Positions 37,470 through 46,357 of a stretch of DNA of 64,000 bases are shown here, in pieces (the stretch's first letter is position 1; each line of letters starts with the position of its first letter). Under the pieces are notes generated by a model. The model did not search any database. It had not been told where the DNA came from and saw nothing but the letters and a program-made list of their open reading frames with translations. The position numbers were made by a program, and so were the translations under genes. The stretch covers positions 2,715,001 through 2,779,000 of the forward strand of contig CP119316.1 in the NCBI GenBank assembly GCA_029202985.1, written 5' to 3'. The stretch is from Candidatus Andeanibacterium colombiense. Its GTDB lineage: Bacteria > Pseudomonadota > Alphaproteobacteria > Sphingomonadales > Sphingomonadaceae.

Positions 37470-38948
37470 ATGGCAGAACAATTCATCCTCGTACTCGATG
37501 AAGGCACCACCTCCACCCGCGCGATGCTGTTCGCGCCCGACGGGAGCGTGCACCGCGTCGTCCAGCGCGAATTCGCGCAGCATTATCCGCGGCCCGGCTG
37601 GGTCGAGCACGATGCGGGCGAGATCTGGGACGACACGCTCGCCTGCGCGCGGGAAGTGGTCGCGGCGGCGGGCGGTCCGCGCCATATCGCCTGCATCGGC
37701 ATCGCCAACCAGCGCGAGACGGTGGTCGCCTGGGATCGCACCACCGGCCGGCCGCTCGCCCATGCGCTGGTATGGCAGGATCGACGGACCGCCGGCCAGT
37801 GCGCGGCGCTGCGCGAGGCCGGGCACGAACCCGCGGTCCAGCAGGCGACCGGCCTGCTGCTCGATCCCTACTTCTCCGGCACCAAGATGCGCTGGCTGAT
37901 CGAGAACGAACCGGCGGTGGCGCAGGCGGCAGAGGACGGCAGGCTGGCGTTCGGCACGATCGAGAGCTGGCTGGTGTTCAAACTCACCGGCGGAACGCAC
38001 GTCACCGACGCCAGCAACGCCAGCCGCACGCTGCTGCTGCCGCTGGCCGGCGCGGACTGGGACGAAGGCCTGTGCGATCTGTTCGGCGTACCGCGCGCCG
38101 CCCTGCCCGAGGTCTGCGACAGCGCCGGGCACTTCGGGACGACGCTGCCCGAGCTGTTCGGTGCGTCGATCCCGATCACCGGTCTCGCGGGCGACCAGCA
38201 GGCGGCGACGATCGGGCAGGGCTGCCTCGCGCCGGGCGACACCAAGGCGACTTACGGCACCGGCGCCTTCATCCTCGCGAATACCGGCGGCACGCTGCCG
38301 CATTCGGAGCACCGGCTGCTCGGCACGGTACTCTACCAGCTCCAGGGCAAGCGGACCTATGCGGTCGAGGGTTCGGTGTTCGTCGCCGGGAGCTTGATCA
38401 AATGGCTGCGCGACGCCCTCGGGCTGATCCGCGAGGCGGCCGAGACCGAGACGCTCGCCCGCTCGATCGACAGCGCCGGCGGGGTCGCGATCGTTCCCGC
38501 GCATACCGGGCTCGGCGCGCCTTACTGGGAGCCGCTCGCGCGTGGGGTGTTCACCGGGCTCAGCTTCACCACCGGCAAGGCCGAGATCGCGCGGGCCGCG
38601 CTGGAGGCGCAGTCGCACCAGACCTGCGATCTCGCACAGGCCTTCGCCGCCGATGGCGCGAGCTGGACCGGGTTGCGGATCGACGGCGGGATGAGCGCGA
38701 ACGACTGGCTGGCGCAGGACATCGCCGACATATTGCGGTTGCCGGTCGAGCGGCCGGTCAACGTCGAGACCACCGCGCTCGGCGCGGCGATGCTCGCGGG
38801 GCTCGGGGCGGGGCTGTTCGCTTCGCTGGAGGATGCGTGCGCGGCGATGCGCGGCGGGGTCACGCGGTTCGAGCCGGCGATGGAGGATGCGGTGCGGGAA
38901 GACCGCCTCGCGCGCTGGCGCAAGGCGATTGCCGCGGCGCGGCTCTAG
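37470..38948 (+). CDS. glpK: Glycerol kinase
   Basis: A 492-aa FGGY-family kinase making glycerol 3-phosphate with ATP. DEGTTSTRAMLF at 9-20 binds the phosphates, WQDRRTAGQC and DPYFSGTKMRWL match GlpK, and GLAGDQQAATIGQGC and YGTGAFILANTG match the second ATPase half. Length is typical (about 495-500). ATG at 37470 is weakly preceded by GACGGGA. No glpF or glpD is adjacent. The 3' end overlaps rcdA by 4 nt on the opposite strand. Confidence 0.95.
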   Translation: MAEQFILVLDEGTTSTRAMLFAPDGSVHRVVQREFAQHYPRPGWVEHDAGEIWDDTLACAREVVAAAGGPRHIACIGIANQRETVVAWDRTTGRPLAHALVWQDRRTAGQCAALREAGHEPAVQQATGLLLDPYFSGTKMRWLIENEPAVAQAAEDGRLAFGTIESWLVFKLTGGTHVTDASNASRTLLLPLAGADWDEGLCDLFGVPRAALPEVCDSAGHFGTTLPELFGASIPITGLAGDQQAATIGQGCLAPGDTKATYGTGAFILANTGGTLPHSEHRLLGTVLYQLQGKRTYAVEGSVFVAGSLIKWLRDALGLIREAAETETLARSIDSAGGVAIVPAHTGLGAPYWEPLARGVFTGLSFTTGKAEIARAALEAQSHQTCDLAQAFAADGASWTGLRIDGGMSANDWLAQDIADILRLPVERPVNVETTALGAAMLAGLGAGLFASLEDACAAMRGGVTRFEPAMEDAVREDRLARWRKAIAAARL

Positions 38949-39412
38949 AGCGAGGCGACCCGGTCGCCCAGCCGCTCGCGCAGCCGGTGGACCGCGCTCG
39001 GCTGCATGCGGAAGTTCTCCTGCCACGCGGCATCGAGCCGTTCGATCCGGGCGTAGAGCCGCTCACTCTGGCCGATCAGTCCGCGCAGCGCCGGCTCGAG
39101 CAGCGCGAGCTGGTCCGAGTCCGCCCGCGTCGCCTTGGCCGGCAGGCGACCGTGGCGGCGCAGCTGGAGCTGGGTGATCTCGCCGGCGAAGAACGCGCGC
39201 TGGTTAAGCAGCCACGCGATCACATGCATCATCCGGGTGGTCGTGCGCAGGGCTTCGCACGAGAGCGCGATGCGGGCGAGATCCTCGTCCTCGCTCGCAT
39301 CGTCGAGTCGGCCCGACAGGTCGAACGCCGAGCGCGCCTCTTCGGCCAGCAGCAGCGCCTCGTTGTAGAGCGCTTCCACGATATGTGGATTTATGTCGGA
39401 TGGACCAGTCAT
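38945..39412 (-). CDS. rcdA: RcdA, CtrA-degradation adaptor (DUF1465)
   Basis: A 155-aa DUF1465 protein. In Caulobacter this family (RcdA) helps deliver the cell-cycle regulator CtrA and other clients to ClpXP. Visible blocks: YNEALLLAEEARSAFD, LRTTTRMMHVIAWLLNQRAFFAGEI (dimer helix) and the C-terminal LRERLGDRVASL. ATG at 39412 follows GGAGGG. Convergent with glpK. Function is by family; targeting in this organism is not known. Confidence 0.87.
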   Translation of the reverse strand: MTGPSDINPHIVEALYNEALLLAEEARSAFDLSGRLDDASEDEDLARIALSCEALRTTTRMMHVIAWLLNQRAFFAGEITQLQLRRHGRLPAKATRADSDQLALLEPALRGLIGQSERLYARIERLDAAWQENFRMQPSAVHRLRERLGDRVASL

Positions 39413-39515
39413 CGGCCCTCCAGCGCTAGCGGTCGGCGGCGCGCTTCGCCACACTAACCACAGGGTTTTCCTGCGCCATTTGGAGACTGTCCCTAAGCGG
39501 AACGTTTTCAGCGAC

Positions 39516-39713
39516 TCACGCTATTATATCCGGGGTCAAATAATCCTCGAAAAACGCGATCTGGTCCTTCAGCAGCAATTTGCGCCGCTTGAGTCGCGCG
39601 ATCTGCAGCTGGTCCTGCGATCCTGCGCCGGTCAATGCCTCGATCGCGGCGTCAAGGTCGCGGTGCTCCACGCTCAATGCCGTCAGCCGCTTGCGCATCT
39701 CCTCTTCGGTCAC
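39516..39713 (-). CDS. DUF465/YdcH-family small protein
   Basis: A 65-aa charged helical protein: EEMRKRLTALSVEHRDLDAA then LKRRKLLLKDQIAFFEDYL. It matches the YdcH/DUF465 pattern HxxLDxxI...LKKRKLxLKDxI. Likely a coiled coil; function unknown. It is divergent from a second DUF465 gene at 39890. Confidence 0.82.
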   Translation of the reverse strand: MTEEEMRKRLTALSVEHRDLDAAIEALTGAGSQDQLQIARLKRRKLLLKDQIAFFEDYLTPDIIA

Positions 39714-39889
39714 CTTCCGGCTGCTCCCTGTCTCGGCCTGTCGAAAAGCGCTGTCCGGTCGGGGCAGGCGCGCCAGATTGCCGATCTACGAGGAATATGA
39801 TTTGATGACAACGCGCGGCTTCGCCCCGCATGGCGAGTCGCCTTTCGAGGCAGCTTCGGGCTGCCTCACGGACGTAGGAGAACGCCATA

Positions 39890-40042
39890 ATGGAAACGCA
39901 CATCGTCGCCCTGCAGAGCAAGCACGAAGGCCTCGAACGCAAAATCCGCGAGGAGCTGAACCGGCCTTCCCCCGACGATGCGGTTATCCGCAGCCTGAAG
40001 AAGCGGAAGCTCCAGCTGAAGCAGGAAATCGTCGCGCTGTGA
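39890..40042 (+). CDS. Second DUF465-family small protein
   Basis: Only 50 aa: METHIVALQSKHEGLERKI, then PDDAVIRSLKKRKLQLKQEI. ATG at 39890 is preceded by GTAGGAG at 10 nt. It shares the HxxLxxxI..LKKRKLxLKxEI pattern with the divergent gene at 39516 and is probably an ancient duplicate. Unknown function; 70 bp before ptsP. Confidence 0.82.
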   Translation: METHIVALQSKHEGLERKIREELNRPSPDDAVIRSLKKRKLQLKQEIVAL

Positions 40043-40112
40043 TGTAACGCGGCGGCGCGTTTCGCGCCGATCCGCATTCCCTTGGCGCCGATAGTGCTAT
40101 AGTCGGGTCGGC

Positions 40113-42380
40113 ATGAGCGCCGCCCAAGCCGCCCGATCGATCCTGACCCAGCTTCACGAGGTGATGGCGTCTCGCCGTCACCCGCAGGGCAAGCTCAACC
40201 AGGTCGTCGAAATCATCGGCGAGACGCTGGATAGCGAAGTCTGCTCGATCTATCTGCTGCGCGAAGGCGCGCTCGAACTGTTCGCGACCCGCGGGCTGGC
40301 GCAGGAGGCGGTCCACGTCACCCGCATGGGCGTGGGCGAAGGGCTGACCGGCACGATCGCCGCCAACGTCGAGACGCTGAACCTTGCCGAGGCGACCGCC
40401 CATCCGGAGTTCCAGTATCGCCCCGAAACCGGCGAGGACAAGTTCCACTCTTTCGCCGGCGTCCCGATCGTGCGGCGCGAGCGGGCGGTGGGCGTGCTCA
40501 CCGTGCAGCACGTCGATCCGCGGCGTTACGAGGAAGTCGAGATCGAGGCGCTGCAGACCGTCGCGATGGTGCTGGCCGAGATGATCGACAACGCCGGGCT
40601 GGTCGACGCCGAAGATGCGGTGGGCGCGGCCGCCCTGTCCGAGCCGGACCAGCTCAAGGGGCTGACGCTGGTCAAGGGCCTCGGGTCGGGCATCGCGGTG
40701 TTTCACCAGCCGCGCATCAATATCGAACACATCGTGGCCGAGGATACCGAGCTGGAGCGCCAGCGGGTCTATCTCGCGTTCGACAAGATGCGCGAACAGA
40801 TCGACACGATGGCCAGCCAGGCCGAATTCGGCGTCGACGGCGAGCATGACGAGGTCCTCGCGACCTACAAGATGTTCGCTTACGACGAAGGCTGGAGCCG
40901 CCGGATCAACGAGGCGATCGACAGCGGGCTGACGGCGGAGGCCGCGATCGAGCGGGTCCAGCAGCGCACCCGGATGCGCATGCGCGAGATCGACGATCCG
41001 CTGCTGGCCGACCGGATGCACGATCTGGAGGATCTCGCGAACCGCCTGTTGCGGACCGTCTCGGGCCAGGTCGGCACCGCCGCCAGCGCGGGGCTGCGCG
41101 ACGATACGATCCTGATCGCGCGCAACCTCGGCCCGGCCGAACTGCTCGAATACGACAAGCGCCGGCTCAAGGGCGTGATCCTCGAGGAAGGCTCGCTCAC
41201 CGCGCATGTGGTGATCGTCGCCCGGGCGATGAGCGTGCCGGTGCTCGGGCGGGTGCGCAACGCGCGCTCGCTGATCCGCGAAGGCAATCAGCTGCTGCTC
41301 GATGCCGACCAGGGGATCGTCACCGCGCGTCCTTCGCCGAGCCTGATCGAGGCGTTCGAGCAGCGTTCGGCCAAGAGCCGCGAGCGCCAGGCGGGCTACG
41401 CGAAGCTGCGCGACGTCGAACCGTTCAGCCGCGACGGCACCCGCATCACGGTGATGATGAACGCCGGCCTGCGCGACGACATCCCGAACCTCAACCTGAC
41501 CGGGGCCGACGGGATCGGGCTGTTTCGCACCGAATTCCAGTTCCTCGTCTCGGCCGCGATGCCGCAGCGCGACCGCCAGACCCGGCTGTACCGCGACGTG
41601 CTCGATGCGGCGGGATCGCGCCCGGTGATCTTCCGCACGGTCGATATCGGCGGCGACAAGTCGCTGCCCTATCTGCGCTCCGAGCATTCGGAGAACGACG
41701 AGAACCCGGCGATGGGCTGGCGCGCGCTGCGGCTCGCGCTCGAACGCGAAGGGCTGCTCAAGGTCCAGGCGCGTTCGCTGCTCGATGCAGCGGCGGGGCG
41801 CATACTCAACGTGATGTTCCCGATGGTGTCCGAGCCGTGGGAATTCGACGCGGCGCGCGCGGTGTTCGAAGGCCAGCTCGCCTTCCTCAAGCGGCAGAAG
41901 AAGAAGCTCCCGACCGCGATCCGCTACGGCGTGATGCTCGAGGTGCCGGCGCTGGCCGAACAGCTCGACATATTGCTTCCGAAGATCGGCTTCCTCTCGA
42001 TCGGGACCAACGATCTCACCCAGTTCCTGTTCGCCGCCGACCGCGCCAATCCGAAGCTGGCCGAACGCTACGATTGGGTCAGCCCCTCGATCCTGCGCTT
42101 CATCCACCGGGTGGTGCAGGGGACCGCGGGGCACAATGTCGACGTTACCGTCTGCGGCGAGATGGGCGGCCGGCGGCTTGAGGCGCTGGCGCTGCTCGGC
42201 ATCGGGATCCGGCGCCTCTCGATCACTCCCGCCGGCATCGGCCCGATCAAGGAACTGGTGCGCAAGGTCGATCTGGAAGAGATCGGCGCGGCGATGCAGG
42301 CCTGGCTCGCGACCCCGCCCCCCGACATGCGCCGAGCACTGGAAGACTGGGCCGGCGAGCGCGGAATCGAGATCGATTGA
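40113..42380 (+). CDS. ptsP: Nitrogen PTS enzyme I (EI-Ntr, PtsP)
   Basis: A 755-aa phosphoenolpyruvate-protein phosphotransferase of the regulatory nitrogen PTS. N-terminal GAF domain about 15-165 (VCSIYLLREGALELFATRG), then the EI domains: phospho-His365 in LTAHVVIVARAMSVP, PEP-binding GADGIGLFRTEFQFL, EHSENDENPAMGWRALR, and the catalytic Cys in VCGEMGG near the end. It would phosphorylate NPr (PtsO), which is not in the window. Length matches PtsP. Confidence 0.94.
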   Translation: MSAAQAARSILTQLHEVMASRRHPQGKLNQVVEIIGETLDSEVCSIYLLREGALELFATRGLAQEAVHVTRMGVGEGLTGTIAANVETLNLAEATAHPEFQYRPETGEDKFHSFAGVPIVRRERAVGVLTVQHVDPRRYEEVEIEALQTVAMVLAEMIDNAGLVDAEDAVGAAALSEPDQLKGLTLVKGLGSGIAVFHQPRINIEHIVAEDTELERQRVYLAFDKMREQIDTMASQAEFGVDGEHDEVLATYKMFAYDEGWSRRINEAIDSGLTAEAAIERVQQRTRMRMREIDDPLLADRMHDLEDLANRLLRTVSGQVGTAASAGLRDDTILIARNLGPAELLEYDKRRLKGVILEEGSLTAHVVIVARAMSVPVLGRVRNARSLIREGNQLLLDADQGIVTARPSPSLIEAFEQRSAKSRERQAGYAKLRDVEPFSRDGTRITVMMNAGLRDDIPNLNLTGADGIGLFRTEFQFLVSAAMPQRDRQTRLYRDVLDAAGSRPVIFRTVDIGGDKSLPYLRSEHSENDENPAMGWRALRLALEREGLLKVQARSLLDAAAGRILNVMFPMVSEPWEFDAARAVFEGQLAFLKRQKKKLPTAIRYGVMLEVPALAEQLDILLPKIGFLSIGTNDLTQFLFAADRANPKLAERYDWVSPSILRFIHRVVQGTAGHNVDVTVCGEMGGRRLEALALLGIGIRRLSITPAGIGPIKELVRKVDLEEIGAAMQAWLATPPPDMRRALEDWAGERGIEID

Positions 42381-42492
42381 CCCGTTCGGCGCTTCGCCCC
42401 GTCGATTGCGCGATGGCGCGCTGCATCAAGTACTTGACTTCATGGCGTCACCCCCGTTGTGTACCGAAGCGGGTCGGATCGGGAAAATTAGA

Positions 42493-43413
42493 ATGGATGA
42501 GGAAGCCGTAGGCGGAATGAGGCAGTATAGGCTTCCCGTCAGCGTTGGCGAGAAGCTGCGGATGGCGCGCGAGGAAAAGGGCTGGACCCTGGCCCAAGTC
42601 GCCGCCGAAACCCGCATTACCCAGCGCCATCTCGCTTTGATCGAGGCAGGCGATTTCGCCGCGCTGCCGGGCCGCACCTATTCGGTCGGCTTTTCGCGGA
42701 CCTACGCGAAGATGCTCGGGCTCGACGACAATGAGATCGCGCAGCAGGTGCGCGGGGAACTGGAACAGATCGCCCCGCAGGATACCCGGGCGATGAGCTT
42801 CGAGCCGGGCGATCCGGCGCGGGTCCCGTCCAGCCGGCTGGCATGGTTCTGCGCGCTCGCCGCGCTGATCCTGTTCATCGGGGGCGGGGTGTTCGTATGG
42901 ACCAATTTCATCAACCCCGAAGGCAGCCTGCCGTGGCTGACCGGGGGCGAGGCGCCGAAGCCCGCGCCCAAGCCGGCTGCCGTCGCGCCGGTCGCGGCCC
43001 CCGCCGCCACCGGCGCCGTGGTGTTCACCGCGCTCGAGCCCAAGGTCTGGGTCAAGTTCACCGATGCCGACGGCAACCAGCTGATGCAGGGCGAGATGCT
43101 GCAGGGCGAAAGCTACACCGTCCCCGCCGATGTCGCCGGGGCGAAGGTCTCGACCGCGCGGCCGACCGCGCTGTCGATCACCGTCGGCGGCCGGCCGGTT
43201 CCGCCGCTGGCGGACAAGGACCGGGTGATGAGCAATGTCCCCGTGGCCGCCGCCGCGCTGCTGGCCCGGCCCGCGCCGGGCAGCCCCGCGGCCGCCGTTT
43301 CCGGCGCCGGGCACCGGACCACGCGGCCCGCTGCTCTGCAGGAATCGGCGCCCGCGACGGAAGCTGCTCCGGCAGCGGCGGCACCCGCTCCCGCCGCATC
43401 GCCCACAGCTTAA
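42493..43413 (+). CDS. rodZ: RodZ-like helix-turn-helix membrane protein
   Basis: A 306-aa protein: cytoplasmic HTH about 17-85 (GEKLRMAREEKGWTLAQVAAETRI, then QRHLALIEAGDFAALPG), one transmembrane helix about 116-137, a Pro/Ala linker, a periplasmic DUF4115 domain about 165-240 (WVKFTDADGNQLMQGEM, GESYTVP) and an Ala/Pro-rich tail. This layout is that of RodZ, which links MreB to cell-wall synthesis. ATG at 42493 has a weak ribosome-binding site; ATG 42517 is an alternative. Confidence 0.82.
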   Translation: MDEEAVGGMRQYRLPVSVGEKLRMAREEKGWTLAQVAAETRITQRHLALIEAGDFAALPGRTYSVGFSRTYAKMLGLDDNEIAQQVRGELEQIAPQDTRAMSFEPGDPARVPSSRLAWFCALAALILFIGGGVFVWTNFINPEGSLPWLTGGEAPKPAPKPAAVAPVAAPAATGAVVFTALEPKVWVKFTDADGNQLMQGEMLQGESYTVPADVAGAKVSTARPTALSITVGGRPVPPLADKDRVMSNVPVAAAALLARPAPGSPAAAVSGAGHRTTRPAALQESAPATEAAPAAAAPAPAASPTA

Positions 43414-43528
43414 GCGGCAGGGCGCCTCGACAAGCGAATCCGGGCTTGGCAGGATTTAACCATCGTTCAGCAGCGGTTTGGCCCGCGGCGGCCAGACTGC
43501 GCGCAGACAATTTACAGGAGGTTGGGAC

Positions 43529-44500
43529 ATGGTGACCGGGATCGCGCGCATGCGCCGGAAGGTCGTGGTATTGGCGCTGCTGGGCTCGGGCCTCACGCTG
43601 TTGCCCTCGATCGCCCATGCCCAGGACCAGGACGCACGGCTGCGCAAGATCGAGAGCGAGATCAAGGCGATCCAGCGCACGGTGTTCCCCGGCGGCGACG
43701 GGCGCTTCTTCACCCCCGAAGTGACCACCGCGCAGCAGGCGGCGGCCGATTCCGGGCTGGGCGGCGGCAATTCGACCTCGGCCGTGACCGATATCCTCGG
43801 GCGGCTGGATTCGCTCGAGACCCAGCTCCGCCAGCTGACCTCGCAGAACGAAGAGAACACCCATGCGATCGCGCAGATCAATGCGCGGCTCGATGCGCTC
43901 GACGCCGCCGCGCGGCAGGCGGCGGTCGCGGCTGCGCCGATAACCGCGCCGCCGCCGCCCGGCCTGACGCTAACGCCGAGCCCGGCCCCGGCGCCGGTGC
44001 GCGCGGCACCTGCCCCGACACCCGCCGCTGCGCCCGCCCCGACGCCCACGCCGGCACCCTCGGCCGCGCGGGTCGCCGCGGTGCAGGCGATCGTCAAGCC
44101 GGTCACGGCCGATCCGGGCGATGACGAATACACTTACGGCTTCCGCCTGTGGGAAGCCAAGTTCTACCCCGAAGCGGTGCAACAGCTGCAGTTGTTCGTG
44201 CAGAAATATCCGAAGCACCCGCGGATCAGCTTTGCCCGCAACCTGCTCGGCCGCGCCTATCTCGACCAGGGCAAGGTCGACGATGCGGCGACCTGGTTCG
44301 TCGCGAACTACACCGCGGGCGCGACCGGCGAACGCGCGCCCGACAGCCTGCTGTATCTCTCCGAAGCGATGATCGCGAAGGGCGATACCAAGCGTGCCTG
44401 CCTCGCGCTGGCCGAATTCAGCGAAGTCTATCCGGCTCTCGCCACCGGCCGCCTGCAAGGGCAGTACCGCGCCGATACCGCCCGGGTGAAGTGCAATTGA
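43529..44500 (+). CDS. cpoB: Tol-Pal system protein YbgF/CpoB
   Basis: A 323-aa periplasmic protein. Signal peptide to about 31 (IAHA|QDQ), coiled coil about 32-135 (DARLRKIESEIKAIQ; LDSLETQLRQLTSQNEEN), a long Ala/Pro linker, then TPR repeats about 195-318 starting DEYTYGFRLWEAKFYPEAVQQLQLF. ATG at 43529 follows AGGAGG. CpoB coordinates outer-membrane constriction with peptidoglycan synthesis; tol and pal genes are not in the window. The stop overlaps the presumed start of tilS. Confidence 0.9.
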   Translation: MVTGIARMRRKVVVLALLGSGLTLLPSIAHAQDQDARLRKIESEIKAIQRTVFPGGDGRFFTPEVTTAQQAAADSGLGGGNSTSAVTDILGRLDSLETQLRQLTSQNEENTHAIAQINARLDALDAAARQAAVAAAPITAPPPPGLTLTPSPAPAPVRAAPAPTPAAAPAPTPTPAPSAARVAAVQAIVKPVTADPGDDEYTYGFRLWEAKFYPEAVQQLQLFVQKYPKHPRISFARNLLGRAYLDQGKVDDAATWFVANYTAGATGERAPDSLLYLSEAMIAKGDTKRACLALAEFSEVYPALATGRLQGQYRADTARVKCN

Positions 44501-45455
44501 GGCGCTTTCTCACCGGCTGATCGCGCGCTTCGCGGCCGATCTGGCGCAGCTCTGGCCCGAAGGCGAGAAGCTCGGCCTCGCGGTCTCGGGCGGGCCCGAC
44601 AGCCTTGCGCTGCTGCTGCTGGCCAAGGCCGCGATCCCCGAGCGGGTCGAAGCCGCGACGGTCGATCACGGGCTGCGGCCCGAAAGCGGGTCGGAAGCGG
44701 CGATGGTTGCGGAACTCTGCGCCGCCTATGGCATCCCGCACCGCATCCTCGGCGTGCGGATCGCGCGCGGGAACCTGCACGACAAGGCCCGCATCGCGCG
44801 CTACGCGGCGATGGGCCGGTGGATGGAGGAGCGCGGCCTCGCGGCGCTCGCCACCGCGCATCATGCGGACGACCAGGCCGAAACCTTCCTGATGCGGCTC
44901 AACCGCGGCAGCGGCGTACCGGGGCTCGCCGGGGTGCGCGCCCGCGGCGTGGTGCCCGGGACCCAGCTGGCGCTGCTGCGGCCGCTGCTCGGCTGGCGGC
45001 GCGAGGAACTGGCCGGGATCGTCGCCCGCTCGGGGCTGGAAGCGGCACAGGACCCGTCGAACGAAGACCCGAAATACGACCGCGCGCGAATCCGCGAGGC
45101 GCTCAAGGCGGCCGACTGGCTGGACGTGCCGGCGATCGCGGCGAGCGCCGCGCACCTCGCCGACGCCGAAGCGGTGCTGCAATGGACCGCCCAGCGCGAA
45201 TGGGAAGAAGCGGTCGAGGTCGGCGAGGGCGAGATCCGCTATCGCCCGAAGGCCCCGGGCTTCATCCGCATCCGCGTGCTCGCGCGCGCGATCGGCGTGC
45301 TCGGGGTCGAGCCGCGGCTTGGCTCGGTCGCCGGGCTGATCGCCCGGCTCCAGCGCGGCAAGGACGCGACGCTCGGCGGGGTGGTCGCGCGGGTGGACAC
45401 CGACTGCTGGACTTTGCGGAAAGAACCGCCCCGGCGGGTCGAGGGGATGGATTGA
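44496..45455 (+). CDS. tilS: tRNA(Ile)-lysidine synthase, atypical start
   Basis: About 319 aa. TilS makes lysidine at the anticodon wobble C of tRNA-Ile(CAT). PP-loop SGGPDS is about 31 residues in, followed by VDHGLRPES, HHADDQAETFLMRL, LRPLLGWRREEL and DPSNEDPKYDRARIR. In this frame there is no ATG, GTG or TTG between the stop at 44487 and the PP-loop. The best candidate is ATT at 44496, overlapping the cpoB stop (ATTGA), or CTG at 44517. The ATG at 44703 would remove the active site. Confidence 0.83.
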   Translation: MEALSHRLIARFAADLAQLWPEGEKLGLAVSGGPDSLALLLLAKAAIPERVEAATVDHGLRPESGSEAAMVAELCAAYGIPHRILGVRIARGNLHDKARIARYAAMGRWMEERGLAALATAHHADDQAETFLMRLNRGSGVPGLAGVRARGVVPGTQLALLRPLLGWRREELAGIVARSGLEAAQDPSNEDPKYDRARIREALKAADWLDVPAIAASAAHLADAEAVLQWTAQREWEEAVEVGEGEIRYRPKAPGFIRIRVLARAIGVLGVEPRLGSVAGLIARLQRGKDATLGGVVARVDTDCWTLRKEPPRRVEGMD

Positions 45456-45460
45456 ACCTT

Positions 45461-45548
45461 CGTCATTGCGAGGAGCGAAGCGACGCGGCAATCCAGAGCC
45501 ACGCGCGCAACCACTCTGGATTGCTTCGCTGCGCTCGCAATGACGAAA
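45461..45548. repeat. Intergenic palindromic repeat, family A copy 3
   Basis: CGTCATTGCGAGGAGCGAAG ... GGCAATCCAGAGCC ... CTCTGGATTGCTTCGC ... CTCGCAATGACGAAAG, 88 bp, between the convergent tilS and L,D-transpeptidase genes, where it could also terminate transcription. Confidence 0.9.
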
Positions 45549-45554
45549 GTGGAT

Positions 45555-46268
45555 CTACCCCACCAACGATTTCCCCACGCCGGTGCGTTTGCCCCGGGTG
45601 ATGATCACCACATCGCCTTTCCGCGCGATGTCGTAGAGCTTCGCCTGGAAATCGTCGGGCGGCGAGATGCAGCCGTGGCTGGCGTAGCCGTTCTCGACCG
45701 TATGGCCGCCGTGGATCGCGACCCCGTCCCAGGTCAGCCGCAGGGTCCAGGGCATCGGCGCATTGCCGTATTTCTCGGAGACGTTGTGGCGTTCCTTGGT
45801 CAGGATCGGGAAGCGCCCCAGCGGGGTCGGATAATCGTCGGTGCCCAGCAGCACAGCCGCCGCGCCGATCTCATAGCCGCCGCGAAACACCGAGATCACC
45901 CGCGCGTCGAGATCGACCGTCATCACCAGCGGGCCGGGGGGCACGCCCTTGTCGTCCCAGAACCACTGGCCGTATTTGATGGGGTCCCCGATATCGAGCA
46001 CCCGCTTGATCACGAACGGCTCGTCCGCCGCGATCGAGGGCTTGGGCGGCGGCGCCTGGGCCTCGGCGGGCGAGACCGGATCGGGCCCCGCGGCGGCGGC
46101 CGAAGGCGCGGAAGGGGCAGCGGGCTGGTCCAGCTTGAGCACGTCCTCGGCGGTCAGCTTCGGCGCGGCCTCGTCTTCGCCCAGCGTTCGCCCGGCGACC
46201 ATCGCGCCGGCGAAGGCGAGCGCCGCGGCGATGCTCACGCCGCCGATCCATTTCACTGCCGGGTCCAT
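45555..46268 (-). CDS. L,D-transpeptidase family protein (YkuD)
   Basis: A 237-aa YkuD-domain protein. N-terminal membrane anchor about 5-26 (VKWIGGVSIAAALAFAGAMVA), Pro/Ala linker, catalytic domain about 110-225 with GTDDYPTPLGRFPI and the active site IHGGHT...ASHGCISPP (the His and the Cys of SHGC). It forms 3-3 peptidoglycan crosslinks or attaches proteins. ATG 46268 is chosen because the hydrophobic anchor begins just after it; a longer start at 46310 is possible. Confidence 0.87.
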   Translation of the reverse strand: MDPAVKWIGGVSIAAALAFAGAMVAGRTLGEDEAAPKLTAEDVLKLDQPAAPSAPSAAAAGPDPVSPAEAQAPPPKPSIAADEPFVIKRVLDIGDPIKYGQWFWDDKGVPPGPLVMTVDLDARVISVFRGGYEIGAAAVLLGTDDYPTPLGRFPILTKERHNVSEKYGNAPMPWTLRLTWDGVAIHGGHTVENGYASHGCISPPDDFQAKLYDIARKGDVVIITRGKRTGVGKSLVG

Positions 46269-46357
46269 CGGCGCCTTATGCCCCGAAATCCTTGACGAAA
46301 GCCAGCGCAAGCAGGCCGCGCGTCTCGCGCCGGGACGCGCGGCGGCAAAGCGTTAAT

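Noticed and set aside
36528..39026. 832-codon minus-strand frame over glpK and the MBL gene
   Set aside because: Another shadow; glpK on the opposite strand is unambiguous.
44703..45455. Shorter tilS starting at ATG 44703
   Set aside because: It would remove the SGGPDS PP-loop and the VDHGLRPE block that are plainly encoded upstream in the same frame.
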